Below, piece after piece: positions 27,424 to 36,443 of a DNA stretch of 64,000 nucleotides. Position 1 is the stretch's first letter; every line of letters starts with the position of its first letter. Origin of the DNA: Streptomyces dangxiongensis (GTDB lineage: Bacteria > Actinomycetota > Actinomycetes > Streptomycetales > Streptomycetaceae). Under the pieces are notes generated by a model, which saw only the letters and a program-made list of their open reading frames with translations, made no database searches and was not told where the DNA came from. Location: contig NZ_CP033073.1 of NCBI RefSeq assembly GCF_003675325.1, positions 6,076,001 through 6,140,000 of the forward strand, read 5' to 3'. Made by a program: the position numbers and the translations under genes.

Positions 27424-28928
27424 GCGGGCGCTCCCGGTGGAATGAAAGGCAGTCCTTGCGGCGCGCCCGACTCGATGAGCCGCCAGAGCGCGTCGGTGTC
27501 CGCGTGCTGTTCGATCAGGTCGCCGAGCCGGTCGAGCTGCTCCTCGCGCAGCGCGGCGAAGGAGGTGTCCGGCGCGGGCACGAAGCGGCGGCCCGCGGCG
27601 GCGGCCACCTCGCGCAGGAAGGCCCGCCGGAAGCCGTCCGACTCCAGCGAGCCGTGCCAGTGGGTGCCCCAGGTCCGGCCGGCACGGCAGCCGTCCAGGA
27701 AGGCCTCCCCGCCGGTGACGTCGGCGACCCCGTGATGGATCTCGTACCCCTCCACCCGCTCGCCGAGGGCCTGGCCGACGGGCCGCGTGAGGGTCTTCTC
27801 GCGGGCGAAGCGGACCCGGACGGGGAGCAGGCCGAGCCCGGGGACGTGTCCGGCGCGGGACTCGACCTCGTCCTCGATGTGCTCGCCGAGGAGCTGGAAA
27901 CCGCCGCAGATGCCGAGCACGGGGCGCCCCTCGGCGGCCCGCCGTACGAGGGCGTCGGCCAGCCCGCGTTCCCGCAGCCACTGCAGCGCCCGCACGGTGG
28001 CGCGCGTGCCCGGGACCACCACGAGGTCGGCGTCGGCCAGCTCCTCCGGGCGGTCCACGAAGCGCACGACGACGCCCGGTTCGGCGGCGAGGGCGTCCAC
28101 GTCGGTGAAGTTGGACATCAGCGGGACCGCGCAGACGGCGACCCGCAGCACGTCCGCGCCGACCGGGGGCGTCACGGAGGACTCGCGGACGGTGCCCCGC
28201 AGGGACACTCTCAGGCCGTCCTCCTCGTCGATGCCGAGGCCGTGCCGGAAGGGCAGGACGCCGTACGTCCGCCGTCCGGTGAGCCCGTACAGCATGTCCA
28301 GGCCCGGCTCCAGCAGCGACACGTCGCCGCGGAACTTGTTCACGAGGAACCCGGCGACCAGTTCCTGGTCCTCGGGGGAGAGCAGGGCGACGGTGCCGAA
28401 GAAGGACGCGAAGACGCCCCCGCGGTCGATGTCCCCCACCACCAGCACGGGCAGCCGCGCGTTGCGGGCGATGCCCATGTTGACGATGTCCGTCCGCCGC
28501 AGGTTGATCTCGGCCGGACTGCCCGCCCCCTCACAGATCACCGCGTCATACGTGCCCCGCAACTCGGCCAGGCAGTCCAGCACCGTGCCGAGCAGCCGCT
28601 GCTGGCGCCCCCCGTGGTAGCCGCGCGCGCTCAGCTCCCCGACGGGCTTGCCGAGCAGCACCACCTGGCTGCTCTGTTCGCCGCCCGGCTTGAGCAGCAC
28701 GGGGTTCATGAGCGCGGTGGGCTCGACGCGGCAGGCCTGCGCCTGCATGGCCTGCGCCCGCCCGATCTCCGCGCCTTCCAGGGTGACGAACGAGTTCAGG
28801 GACATGTTCTGCGCCTTGAACGGCGCCACCTTCACGCCCTGGCGGACCAGCCAGCGGCAGATCCCGGCCGTCACGACGCTCTTGCCGGCGTCGGAGGTGG
28901 TGCCGGCGACGAGGAGACCCCCGTTCAC
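27420..28928 (-). CDS. cobQ: cobyric acid synthase
   Basis: A 502-residue amidotransferase that amidates four carboxylates of adenosylcobyrinate diamide. The DTBS-like domain starts GGLLVAGTTSDAGKSVVTAG, followed by KAQNMSLNSFVT and ICEGAGSPAEINLR; the glutaminase-like domain has LGICGGFQLLG (Cys near residue 350) and GTHWHG. GTG at 28928 overlaps the cobD stop as GTGA; upstream in-frame sequence is a cobD shadow. Confidence 0.96.
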   Translation of the reverse strand: MNGGLLVAGTTSDAGKSVVTAGICRWLVRQGVKVAPFKAQNMSLNSFVTLEGAEIGRAQAMQAQACRVEPTALMNPVLLKPGGEQSSQVVLLGKPVGELSARGYHGGRQQRLLGTVLDCLAELRGTYDAVICEGAGSPAEINLRRTDIVNMGIARNARLPVLVVGDIDRGGVFASFFGTVALLSPEDQELVAGFLVNKFRGDVSLLEPGLDMLYGLTGRRTYGVLPFRHGLGIDEEDGLRVSLRGTVRESSVTPPVGADVLRVAVCAVPLMSNFTDVDALAAEPGVVVRFVDRPEELADADLVVVPGTRATVRALQWLRERGLADALVRRAAEGRPVLGICGGFQLLGEHIEDEVESRAGHVPGLGLLPVRVRFAREKTLTRPVGQALGERVEGYEIHHGVADVTGGEAFLDGCRAGRTWGTHWHGSLESDGFRRAFLREVAAAAGRRFVPAPDTSFAALREEQLDRLGDLIEQHADTDALWRLIESGAPQGLPFIPPGAPA

Positions 28929-29869
28929 TTCCCACGTCCCTTCATCAGGCCGCGCGCGGCGAGCGTGGTGCCGAGCGCGAGGAGGCCGACGCGACGGGAG
29001 AGCCGTACGGCCCGGTCGATGTCGATGACCCGGACCGGCCGTCCGGTGCCGCCGTTGAGCACGGGCCGGTGTTCGACCCGGCCGCCGTAGGAGAGCGTGC
29101 CGCCCAGCCGCACGCCGAGGGCGCCCGCGAACGCGGCCTCCACGGGACCGGCGTTGGGGCTCGGGTGCCGGGAGGCATCGGCCCGCCAGGCCCGCGCGGC
29201 ACCGCGCGGATCGGGTCCGGCGAGGGTGGCGAGTACGGCGGTGAGCCGGGCCCCGGGCCAGCCGGCGACGTCGTCGAGGCGGGCGGAGGCCCAGCCGTAG
29301 CGCCGGTGGCGGGGTGATCTGTGGCCCACCATCGCGTCCAGGGTGTTGACCGCCCGGAACCCGAGCAGCCCGGGGACGCCGGCCACGGCGCCCCAGACGA
29401 GGGCGCCGACCACGGCGTCGGAGGTGTTCTCGGCGACCGACTCGACCACGGCGCGGGCGATGCCGTCGGCGTCCAGCGCCTGCGGGTCCCGGCCGCACAG
29501 GTGGGGCAGCCGGGCCCGGGCGGCCTCGACGTCCCCGGCCTCCAGGGCGCGCCCGACGGCGCGGGCCTCGCGGGCGAGCGAGGTGCCGCCGACGACCGCC
29601 CAGGCGGCGACGGCGGTCAGCGCGGTGGAGACGGCGGGGCGGGGGCGCGTGGCGCGTGCGGCCAGCGCGCCCAGCGCGACGGCGCCGCCGGCGCACACGG
29701 CGGTGTGCACGGCACCCCAGCCGCGATGGTCGTGCCACAGGACGCGTTCCACGGCTCCGGCCGCCCGGCCGAACGCGGCGACCGGATGCCCGCGGCGCGG
29801 ATCGCCGAGGAGCAGGTCACCGAGGAGGCCGGCGGCGGCGCCGTACGCGTATGTGCGATCGGCACCCAT
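28925..29869 (-). CDS. cobD: adenosylcobinamide-phosphate synthase CobD/CbiB
   Basis: A 314-residue membrane protein that attaches the aminopropanol (phosphate) arm to cobyric acid. Characteristic segments: GLLGDLLLGDPRRGHPVAAFGR, VAENTSDAVVGALVWGAVAGVPGLLGFRAVNTLDAMVGHRS-type region, and WPGARLTAVL. Several hydrophobic helices. First gene of the long cob run, about 125 bases downstream of the cobalamin riboswitch. Confidence 0.95.
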   Translation of the reverse strand: MGADRTYAYGAAAGLLGDLLLGDPRRGHPVAAFGRAAGAVERVLWHDHRGWGAVHTAVCAGGAVALGALAARATRPRPAVSTALTAVAAWAVVGGTSLAREARAVGRALEAGDVEAARARLPHLCGRDPQALDADGIARAVVESVAENTSDAVVGALVWGAVAGVPGLLGFRAVNTLDAMVGHRSPRHRRYGWASARLDDVAGWPGARLTAVLATLAGPDPRGAARAWRADASRHPSPNAGPVEAAFAGALGVRLGGTLSYGGRVEHRPVLNGGTGRPVRVIDIDRAVRLSRRVGLLALGTTLAARGLMKGRGK

Positions 29870-29984
29870 CGGCTCAGCCGGCCGTGGGGGCGGGAGCGGT
29901 CCGGGTGCGGGTCCTCGAACGGGTCCTCGATGGGCAGCCGAGCATGTCGCTGTAGGTCCTCACTCAGGGTGTCCGCGCCCTGGT

Positions 29985-30112
29985 TCGACGTGAATCGGCG
30001 GTGAGAGTTCCTGGCTCCCGGGGATTCCTCCCCGGTGACAGTGGCGGGACCGCGCCGGATTCGCACCGGCTTCCTCTTCTGCCGCCGTAGATGGCCTGGG
30101 CAGTCCACCACG
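29985..30112 (-). promoter_or_regulatory. cobalamin riboswitch
   Basis: Read on the minus strand, the core has GAAGCCGGTGCGAATCCGG followed by GCGGTCCCGCCACTGT (complement of about 30038-30073) and, after a small hairpin of the CCGGGGA..TCCCCGG kind, the B12 box AGCCAGGA (complement of 30009-30016). These are the conserved blocks of AdoCbl riboswitches in the right order and spacing. It lies directly upstream of cobD and should switch off the cobD-cobI run when B12 is plentiful. Confidence 0.93.
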
Positions 30113-30204
30113 CGCCCGGAAGGGCCGTCAACTTGCCGTTGACCTGCGTGGGGAGAGTGTGCCGATCACCACACCGAGGGACGTGCGGGCCGGGTGGGAC
30201 ATGA

Positions 30205-30243
30205 CGGAGGCTCCCCTCCACGGCCGGTGCGGGGGAGCCTCCG
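30205..30243. terminator. hairpin between the pit operon and the cob riboswitch
   Basis: 12-bp perfect arms CGGAGGCTCCCC (30205-30216) and GGGGAGCCTCCG (30232-30243) around a 15-nt loop, 12 bases past the stop of the small membrane protein gene. It should end the Pit transcript before the riboswitch region. Confidence 0.8.
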
Positions 30244-30255
30244 AGGGGGCGCGGG

Positions 30256-30483
30256 TCAGGCTTTGGCCACGACCAGGTGGATGCCGTACGCCACCGCCGC
30301 CGCGCAGGCCGCGAAGCAGAGGTAGGCGCCGGTGACGGCGAGTCCCGCGGTGCCGCCCTGCGCCGTGGCCTTCTCGCGCCGGTTCAGGCCCGCGATGCCG
30401 AGGGTGAACAGGGACACGAGGCCCACGGTGGCCACGAGGCTCACTCCGAAGACGGAGCCGAGGGCCGCCCAGTCGATCTTCAT
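30256..30483 (-). CDS. small conserved membrane protein downstream of Pit
   Basis: A 75-residue protein with two hydrophobic helices (about residues 9-30 and 46-72) separated by a short charged loop NRREKATAQ. No enzymatic motif. It follows the phosphate transporter gene by 35 bases with a GAAGGAAG ribosome site, so the two are very probably cotranscribed; it may be an accessory subunit. Function unknown. Confidence 0.8.
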   Translation of the reverse strand: MKIDWAALGSVFGVSLVATVGLVSLFTLGIAGLNRREKATAQGGTAGLAVTGAYLCFAACAAAVAYGIHLVVAKA

Positions 30484-30518
30484 GGGGATGCTTCCTTCGG
30501 TAACCGGGGTGACCGGGC

Positions 30519-31775
30519 TCAGACGGTGGCGGCCGGGGCCGCCGGGGGAGCGGGCTCGACGGCCGGGGCCGTGGCCTGCTGCGGGAAGGCGATGTCCAGG
30601 TCGACGACGACCTGGCCGGCCGGGGGCGGGATCACGGCGGCGATGGCGGTGGTGACCACACCGGCCGGCTCGCCGCTCTCCTGGACCACGTGGGTGTGGT
30701 CCACGACCTCGCGGCGGGAGAACTTGTAGATCGCGGCGCTGGAGGCGACGAGGAAGACGGCGACGACTGCGGTACCCCAGTCACCCAGGCCGGTGACGGA
30801 CTCGGCGCCCGCGCCGACCAGCGCGGCGGCCGGGAGGGTGAGCGCCCAGGCGACGAACATGCGGGTCGCGGTGGACCAGCGGACCACACCGCCCTTGCGG
30901 CCGAGGCCCGCGCCCATCACCGAACCGGAGACGACGTGGGTGGTGGAGAGGGAGAAACCGAGGTGGGCGGAGGCCAGGATGGCGGTCGCGGCGCTGGTCT
31001 GGGCGGCGAAGCCCTGGCGCGGCTCCAGGTCGGTCAGGCCCTTGCCCATGGTGCGGATGATGCGCCACCCGCCGATGTAGGTGCCGAGCGCGATGGCCAG
31101 GCCGGCGGAGAGGATCACCCAGGTGGGAGGGTTGGAGCCGGGGGCGATGGAGCCGCCCGCGATGAGGGCGAGGGTGATGATGCCCATCGTCTTCTGGGCG
31201 TCGTTGGTGCCGTGGGCCAGGGAGACCAGGCCGGCGGAGGCGATCTGGCCGGCGCGGTAGCCCTTGCGGGTGGCCTCGCCGTCGGCGGTGCCGCCGATGC
31301 CGTAGGAGAACCGGGTGGCCAGCAGCGAGGCGAGACCGGCCACGAGCGGCGCGGCGACCGCCGGGAGCAGCACCTTGGTGACCAGAACGTCACCGTGGAC
31401 GGCGCCGAAACCGGCGGAGGCGACGGTGGCGCCGACCAGGCCGCCCATCAGGGCGTGCGAGGAGCTGGAGGGCAGGCCCACCAGCCAGGTCAGCAGGTTC
31501 CAGAGGATCGCGCCGACCAGCGCGGCGAAGATGACCTCGGGACGGATGCCGCTCTCGTCGACGAGACCCTTGGAGATCGTGTTCGCGACCTCCACGGAGA
31601 GGAAGGCGCCCACAAGATTGAGGGCGGCGGACATGGCCACCGCGATCTTGGGCTTCAGGGCGCCTGTGGAGATGGTGGTGGCCATCGCGTTCGCGGTGTC
31701 GTGGAAACCGTTCGTGAAATCGAACGCGAGAGCGGTTACCACCACAATCGCGAGGATCAGCGAGAAGCTTTCCAT
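30519..31775 (-). CDS. Pit-family inorganic phosphate transporter
   Basis: A 418-residue PiT transporter. It has the family repeat motifs FDFTNGFHDTANAMAT (N-terminal) and SLAHGTNDAQKTMGI (C-terminal half), plus LPSSSSHALMGGLVGA, and about ten hydrophobic helices. The C-terminal ~60 residues are a Pro/Ala-rich cytoplasmic tail. Transport of phosphate with protons or metal-phosphate is expected. It corresponds to the pitH type genes of Streptomyces. A PHO-box-like element lies 37 bases upstream of the ATG. Confidence 0.95.
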   Translation of the reverse strand: MESFSLILAIVVVTALAFDFTNGFHDTANAMATTISTGALKPKIAVAMSAALNLVGAFLSVEVANTISKGLVDESGIRPEVIFAALVGAILWNLLTWLVGLPSSSSHALMGGLVGATVASAGFGAVHGDVLVTKVLLPAVAAPLVAGLASLLATRFSYGIGGTADGEATRKGYRAGQIASAGLVSLAHGTNDAQKTMGIITLALIAGGSIAPGSNPPTWVILSAGLAIALGTYIGGWRIIRTMGKGLTDLEPRQGFAAQTSAATAILASAHLGFSLSTTHVVSGSVMGAGLGRKGGVVRWSTATRMFVAWALTLPAAALVGAGAESVTGLGDWGTAVVAVFLVASSAAIYKFSRREVVDHTHVVQESGEPAGVVTTAIAAVIPPPAGQVVVDLDIAFPQQATAPAVEPAPPAAPAATV

Positions 31776-31811
31776 TTACCCAGGCAATCGTTCGACGTCA
31801 TTGGCGAGTCG

Positions 31812-31844
31812 AACGTAAGCAACCTGGGTGAACGGAAGATGAAC
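31812..31844 (-). promoter_or_regulatory. PHO-box-like direct repeats upstream of the Pit gene
   Basis: On the minus strand three consecutive 11-nt units read GTTCATCTTCC, GTTCACCCAGG and TTGCTTACGTT. The Streptomyces PhoP site is built from 11-nt direct repeats with a conserved GTTCACC core, so the second unit is a full match, the first near-match and the third weaker. Suggests control of the transporter by PhoR-PhoP. Confidence 0.7.
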
Positions 31845-31964
31845 TGGGACCGGCATGGTGGTGACCGTCGTACGGGTCCCGAGTGCCGCTCGGCCCGGCC
31901 GCCCCAGACGCCCCTTGGCCGCCGGCCCCGCGCGAACGTCCGCGGCCGGCCTGCGGAGCCGTCG

Positions 31965-32575
31965 AAGAGATCCTGGTCACCCGGCAGCGCGCCCGGCCGT
32001 GCGGTGCCGTGCCGGGCGATCCGCAGCGGGTTCGAGGAGGCGAAGGCGCGGCTGTCGCCGGTGCACCGCCTCCACCGCCGGGTCGTCGTACGGACCACCG
32101 GGCGGCGGCCCGTCCGCCGCGCCTTGCCCGGGCCGTAGCACTTGTGCCGGGTGCTGTACGGGTTGTACTCCACGTCCGGCGCCGGCGGCGGCGTCCGGCC
32201 GTCCGCCCGCCGGTCGCCGCCGTGGCGCACGAAGTACGCGGCCTGCCGGGCGCCGTAGGAACGATTCGGCAGGGCGAAGTGGTACGCGCCCCGGATCAGG
32301 CCGGCCGTGCGCGCGCCGGCGTCCTGCCCGGAGAAGTGGGGATTGCGGTGCGTCGTGGACTCGGTCGCCTTGACGTACACGAACCGCGCGGCCCCTCGCC
32401 CGGGCGGCCGGCCGGGCGGCCCGCCACTGGTGGAACGGCACGTCGTGCCCCCGGGGGAGCGCCGTGGTGGACTCCACCGGCCCGGCCTGCGCGGCCACGG
32501 CGGTCCCCGTCAGGGCGGGGGCCGCCGCGACCGCCGCCACGAAGCCGGCGTGGTGGCGGTCAAGGGTGCCGTGTA
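31965..32575 (-). pseudogene. decayed GH25 lysozyme (muramidase) gene
   Basis: Fragments of a secreted GH25 muramidase lie in more than one frame. A signal-peptide-like part and PRGHDVPFHQ are in one frame (about 32575-32410); then YVKATESTTHRNPHFSGQ, IRGAYHFALPNRS, AAYFVRHGG and APDVEYNPY follow in the next frame (about 32390-32140). After KCYGPGKA a piece of the domain is missing and the text resumes as TTTRRWRRCTGDSRAFASSNPLRIARHGTARPGALPG (about 32090-31980), then degenerates. No good start codon. Frameshift plus internal deletion indicate a dead gene. Confidence 0.8.
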
Positions 32576-32843
32576 CGGGCCGTGCGTCTCTGCGGTGTGA
32601 CGGACGGCCGGGGCTCCGCGGGCGGCGGCGACCGTCCGGATCGTCCGGTGAGCAGAAGTGGGCGGAAATGGGCAAGAGGGACCATTGCAGGGCCGGTGAT
32701 CGTCGAAGCTGTGTCTGTTTCGAGCGTTTCGCGATCGTTTCCCCCGTTCGGTGGAACGCCTTCCGGCAGGCCTCTGGCACGGCTTCCGAAGGGAAGTGAC
32801 CGGCCCGCCCACGCGGCACCGGGCCGACTGGCAGGATCACCGC

Positions 32844-33530
32844 ATGGCTGAACTGCGGCGGAACCCGGCAGACGCGGAAGAGACCGGGCAGGAAGAGACG
32901 CGACTCTGGGCGGAACTGGTCGCGACGGCACGCCGGACCGTCACCGACGGACTCGTGGTCGGCACCTCCGGCAACGTCTCCGCGCGCCTCGGGGACCTGG
33001 TGCTGATCACCCCGACGGGCGTCCCCTACGACCGGCTCACCCCCGGCGACCTCACCGCCGTCGACCTCACCGGCCGCCAGACGCGGGGCACCCTGGCGCC
33101 GACCAGCGAACTGCCCATGCACCTCGCCGTCTACCGCACCACCGACGCCCGCGCCGTCGTCCACACCCACGCCGTGCACGCCACCGCCGTCTCCACGCTC
33201 GTGCCCGCGCTCCCGCCGATCCACTACATGGCCTGCGCCCTCGGCGGGCCCGTCCGCGTCGCCCCCTACGCCACCTACGGCACCGACGAACTGGCCGAGC
33301 ACATGCTCCGCGCCCTCGACGGCCGCTCCGGCTGCCTGCTCCGCAACCACGGCACGATCACGTACGGCACCACCCTCGACCAGGCCTACGACCGCACCGC
33401 CCAGTTGGAGTGGATGTGCCGCCTGTGGCTCACGGCGTCCTCCGTGCCGGGCCTGACGCCGTCTCTGCTGTCGGAGGCACAACTGGCCGAAGCCGGGGAA
33501 CGCTTGAAGGGGTACGGCCAACGGAGGTGA
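32844..33530 (+). CDS. class II aldolase/adducin family protein
   Basis: A 228-residue protein of the L-fuculose-phosphate aldolase type. Substrate phosphate loop region GTSGNVSAR, the acid residue in LAPTSELPMH, the zinc-binding HTHAVHA and the later metal histidine in RNHGTIT are all present, so it is likely an active zinc aldolase. Substrate not predictable. ATG at 32844 chosen; the open frame extends upstream to 32751 without coding character. The start of the upstream region also lies near a decayed lysozyme gene on the other strand. Confidence 0.87.
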   Translation: MAELRRNPADAEETGQEETRLWAELVATARRTVTDGLVVGTSGNVSARLGDLVLITPTGVPYDRLTPGDLTAVDLTGRQTRGTLAPTSELPMHLAVYRTTDARAVVHTHAVHATAVSTLVPALPPIHYMACALGGPVRVAPYATYGTDELAEHMLRALDGRSGCLLRNHGTITYGTTLDQAYDRTAQLEWMCRLWLTASSVPGLTPSLLSEAQLAEAGERLKGYGQRR

Positions 33531-33708
33531 CCCCTTGCCACCCAGCCCGACACCACGCCGACCGAACAGGGCCCCACACACCCCGACCACCAGCACGCCC
33601 CCGCCCGGCCTGCTCCGCCTCCATCGCGGTTTTGGGGGCCGAGTACTCACCTCACCCCCGCCCACCGCTCCGCTGGCCGGTGGCGCGCACCGCCCCGACA
33701 CTGGACCC

Positions 33709-34836
33709 GTGCGCATCGTCAGAGCGACCGCCACCGCGGTCACCGCCGCCGTCGCCGCCGGCCTGGCCTCCGTGGCCGCCGGACGGTTCGCCAGCGACGC
33801 CGCGCTGAAGGCGCCCGCGGGCCGCCCCCTGCCCACCGAGCCCCGCCTCACCGTGCACGGCACGGGCGCCGGCCGGATCACGCTGACCCGCGACCTGGCC
33901 ACCCTGCGCCCGGGCACCTACGGCCTCGCCGGGGACGGCAGCCACGCCGTCGTCGGCCCCGTCCTGGAGGCGCCCCGGCACACCGCCGACACCGTCGTAC
34001 GCCGCCTGGAACGCGTCACCCACGGCGCGTTCGCCCCCGGCGACGCGGTGTGGCTCACCCCCAACCTGTACGTCGGCAACCCGGGCACCGCTCTCGGCCT
34101 CGACCACACCGACGTCGAGGTGCCCGGCGAACTCGGCGCACTGCCCGCCTGGTTCCTCCCCGGTCACCGGGACATCTGGGTGATCGCCGTGCACGGCCTC
34201 GGCACCACCCGCGAGCAGGTCCTGAACGTCCTGCGCTTCCTGCACGGCCGCAGTCTGCCGGTCCTCGCCCTCGCCTACCGCGGCGACCTCGGCGCCCCCC
34301 GCCCGCCGGACGGACTGCACCACCTCGGCGAGACCGAGTGGCGCGACGTCGACGCGGCGATCCGCTACGCCGTCGGCCGCGGCGCCCGCCGGGTCGTCCT
34401 GCTCGGCTGGTCCACGGGCGCCACCATGGCCCTGCACGCCGCCGGGCACTCCACCGTCCGCGAGCGCGTCGCCGGACTCGTCCTCGACTCCCCGGTGCTC
34501 AACTGGCAGGCCACCCTGCGCGCCCTGGCCACGGCCCGCCACACCCCCCGGCCGCTGCTGCCGCTCGCGGTGCGGGCCGCACAGGGCCGCGCCGGGCTGC
34601 GCACCGGCCGGATCACCGAGGACACCGGACCGGCCCTGCTCCGCGTCCCCACCCTGCTCATCCACGGCCCGGACGACCAGGTCGCCCCCTGGCGGTTCTC
34701 CCGCCGGCTCGCCCGGGACCGCGCCGACCTCGTCTCCCTGCACACCGTGCCGGGGGCCCCGCACGCGGCGATGTGGAACGCGGACCCCTCGGAGTACGAG
34801 GAACAACTGCGCCGGTTCCTGACCCCGCTGATGTGA
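33709..34836 (+). CDS. secreted or membrane-anchored alpha/beta hydrolase
   Basis: A 375-residue protein with an N-terminal hydrophobic segment (VTAAVAAGLASVAA) and an alpha/beta hydrolase domain in the C-terminal ~250 residues: IAVHGLGTTREQV, nucleophile elbow GWSTGA, LLIHGPDDQVAPW with the acid residue, and GAPHAAMW carrying the catalytic histidine. It is of the dienelactone hydrolase/serine aminopeptidase type. GTG start chosen because it precedes the hydrophobic segment. Confidence 0.82.
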   Translation: MRIVRATATAVTAAVAAGLASVAAGRFASDAALKAPAGRPLPTEPRLTVHGTGAGRITLTRDLATLRPGTYGLAGDGSHAVVGPVLEAPRHTADTVVRRLERVTHGAFAPGDAVWLTPNLYVGNPGTALGLDHTDVEVPGELGALPAWFLPGHRDIWVIAVHGLGTTREQVLNVLRFLHGRSLPVLALAYRGDLGAPRPPDGLHHLGETEWRDVDAAIRYAVGRGARRVVLLGWSTGATMALHAAGHSTVRERVAGLVLDSPVLNWQATLRALATARHTPRPLLPLAVRAAQGRAGLRTGRITEDTGPALLRVPTLLIHGPDDQVAPWRFSRRLARDRADLVSLHTVPGAPHAAMWNADPSEYEEQLRRFLTPLM

Positions 34837-35008
34837 CACCCCGGCGCCGGGGTGCGGCCGGCCCCGGCCCAACCGTTCCGCTTGCGGCCGTGAGACTGGC
34901 CGGAACATGCCTTCCCGAGCGCCCTGTCACGCCGTGCGTTGGCCACCCCCGTCGCCCCCCGTGACATTCCGTTTGGGTTTTCGGACCATCAACCGGAAGA
35001 CTGCACCC

Positions 35009-36427
35009 GTGACGTCCCGTATCCCGCGCGACTCCAGGCTCCGCCTCGTCCGACCACGACCCCTGGCCGCCGCCCCCAGAGCTGTGAACCAGCGGCGCCC
35101 GCGCCGCGCCGCACCCCGGCCGCCGGAGGGCACGCCCGCACCCGCCGAACTGGCCGGAATGGCCCGCAGCGGCCTGGCCGGCGCGGTCCGCGTGGCCCGC
35201 TGGGCGGACGCCGCCCTGGGCCCCGGCCGAGAGGGTGCCACCGCCGACGGCAAGGCCACCCTCTCCGGGGCCACCGCGGAACGCGCCGCCGCCGACCTGG
35301 GACTGAGCCCCGCTCAGATCCGCGCCGACTGGGACACCGCCCGCCTCGCCGGGCTCGTCGAGGTGCACGGCGACGACGCGCGGCCCGGCTGGCGCCTGCG
35401 CGCCTGGGACCGCGACGACAGCGCCGTCCTGCGCGGCTGGGTCGCGCTGTTCGACGCCTGGTCGCTCGCCTGCCCGGAACCCGACGCGCACGAGCCCGCC
35501 GCTGTCGCCGAGGTCGTCTCGGCCATGCCCCAGGTGCTCTCCTTCCTCCAGTTGTCCGCCGGCCCCGTCCCGGTCGAGCAGCTACTCGACCTGCTCCAGC
35601 AGCGGGTCACCGAACTGCGCACCGAACGCTGCGAGGTCTCCTACGAGCCCGGCACCGGCCGGCCCGCCGGATCCCCCGCCCCGGTGGATCCCGCCCCCGC
35701 CGCGGACGCCCCCCTCGCCCCGCTCCTCGACTGGGCGCTGCGGGCCCTCGCCTCCGTGGGCGCCCTCACCTACGGCGCCGGCCAGGCCACCCTCACCCCG
35801 CTGGGCAGCTGGGCGGTCTGGGTCAAGCTGGAGCAGATCTGCGTGGCCGCGCAGAGCCCCGCCGGCAACATCGAGCAGTCGGCCGAGGACATGCTCCGCG
35901 GCTGCGCCCAGCTCCGCCCGAACGCGGCCCGCGCCGAGTACCGCGCCTGGCTCGCCGCCCGTCCCGTCGGCAGCGCCGTCACCGAGCTGATCCACGCCGC
36001 CCGCGGCGACGACGCCCTGCTGCGCGGCCTGGCCTTCGAGGCGCTGCGGGTCGTCGGCGCCCCCGCCGAGCCCGACGTGCGGGCCGTCGTGGACGAGCCC
36101 GCCCTGCGGCCGTACGCCCTGCTGTGGCTCGCCGAGCACGACGGCGTCGACCCGGAGGACGCCCACGAGGTCCTCACCCGTGAGGAGGCCACCTGGCTGT
36201 GGGTGGACACCGCCGCCGCCGTCGCCGACCACGGCGAGGCGCCGATGCTGGTCCGGCACCTGGAGTCCGCGGTGCAGCCCACCGTCCCCCAGCTACTCGA
36301 CGAGGTCCGCGCCGTCGGCCACCCCCGTACCGTGCAGGTCCTGGTCGCGCTCGCCGCCGCCCACCCCGACCCGGCCCTGGCCAAGGCCGTGCGACGGGCC
36401 GCGTTCCAGGTGCACACCGGCAGGTGA
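35009..36427 (+). CDS. conserved hypothetical protein
   Basis: A 472-residue protein I do not recognise as a named family. The first ~40 residues are Arg/Pro-rich and probably disordered; the rest is Ala/Leu/Asp-rich and looks all-helical. Residues ~65-150 could form a winged-helix-like unit (LGLSPAQIRADWDTARLAGLVEV). No signal peptide, membrane helix or catalytic motif. GTG at 35009 has GGAAGA about 8 bases upstream. Coding potential is supported by strong third-position bias across the frame. Confidence 0.75.
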   Translation: MTSRIPRDSRLRLVRPRPLAAAPRAVNQRRPRRAAPRPPEGTPAPAELAGMARSGLAGAVRVARWADAALGPGREGATADGKATLSGATAERAAADLGLSPAQIRADWDTARLAGLVEVHGDDARPGWRLRAWDRDDSAVLRGWVALFDAWSLACPEPDAHEPAAVAEVVSAMPQVLSFLQLSAGPVPVEQLLDLLQQRVTELRTERCEVSYEPGTGRPAGSPAPVDPAPAADAPLAPLLDWALRALASVGALTYGAGQATLTPLGSWAVWVKLEQICVAAQSPAGNIEQSAEDMLRGCAQLRPNAARAEYRAWLAARPVGSAVTELIHAARGDDALLRGLAFEALRVVGAPAEPDVRAVVDEPALRPYALLWLAEHDGVDPEDAHEVLTREEATWLWVDTAAAVADHGEAPMLVRHLESAVQPTVPQLLDEVRAVGHPRTVQVLVALAAAHPDPALAKAVRRAAFQVHTGR

Positions 36428-36443
36428 GCGGCGCGGAGCCGGC

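Noticed and set aside
31757..32380. Intact 207-codon gene for a small lysozyme
   Set aside because: The lysozyme-like text covers only part of the domain, with a missing internal section and missing N-terminus in another frame; its C-terminal part is random and runs into the PHO-box region, so it is a pseudogene.
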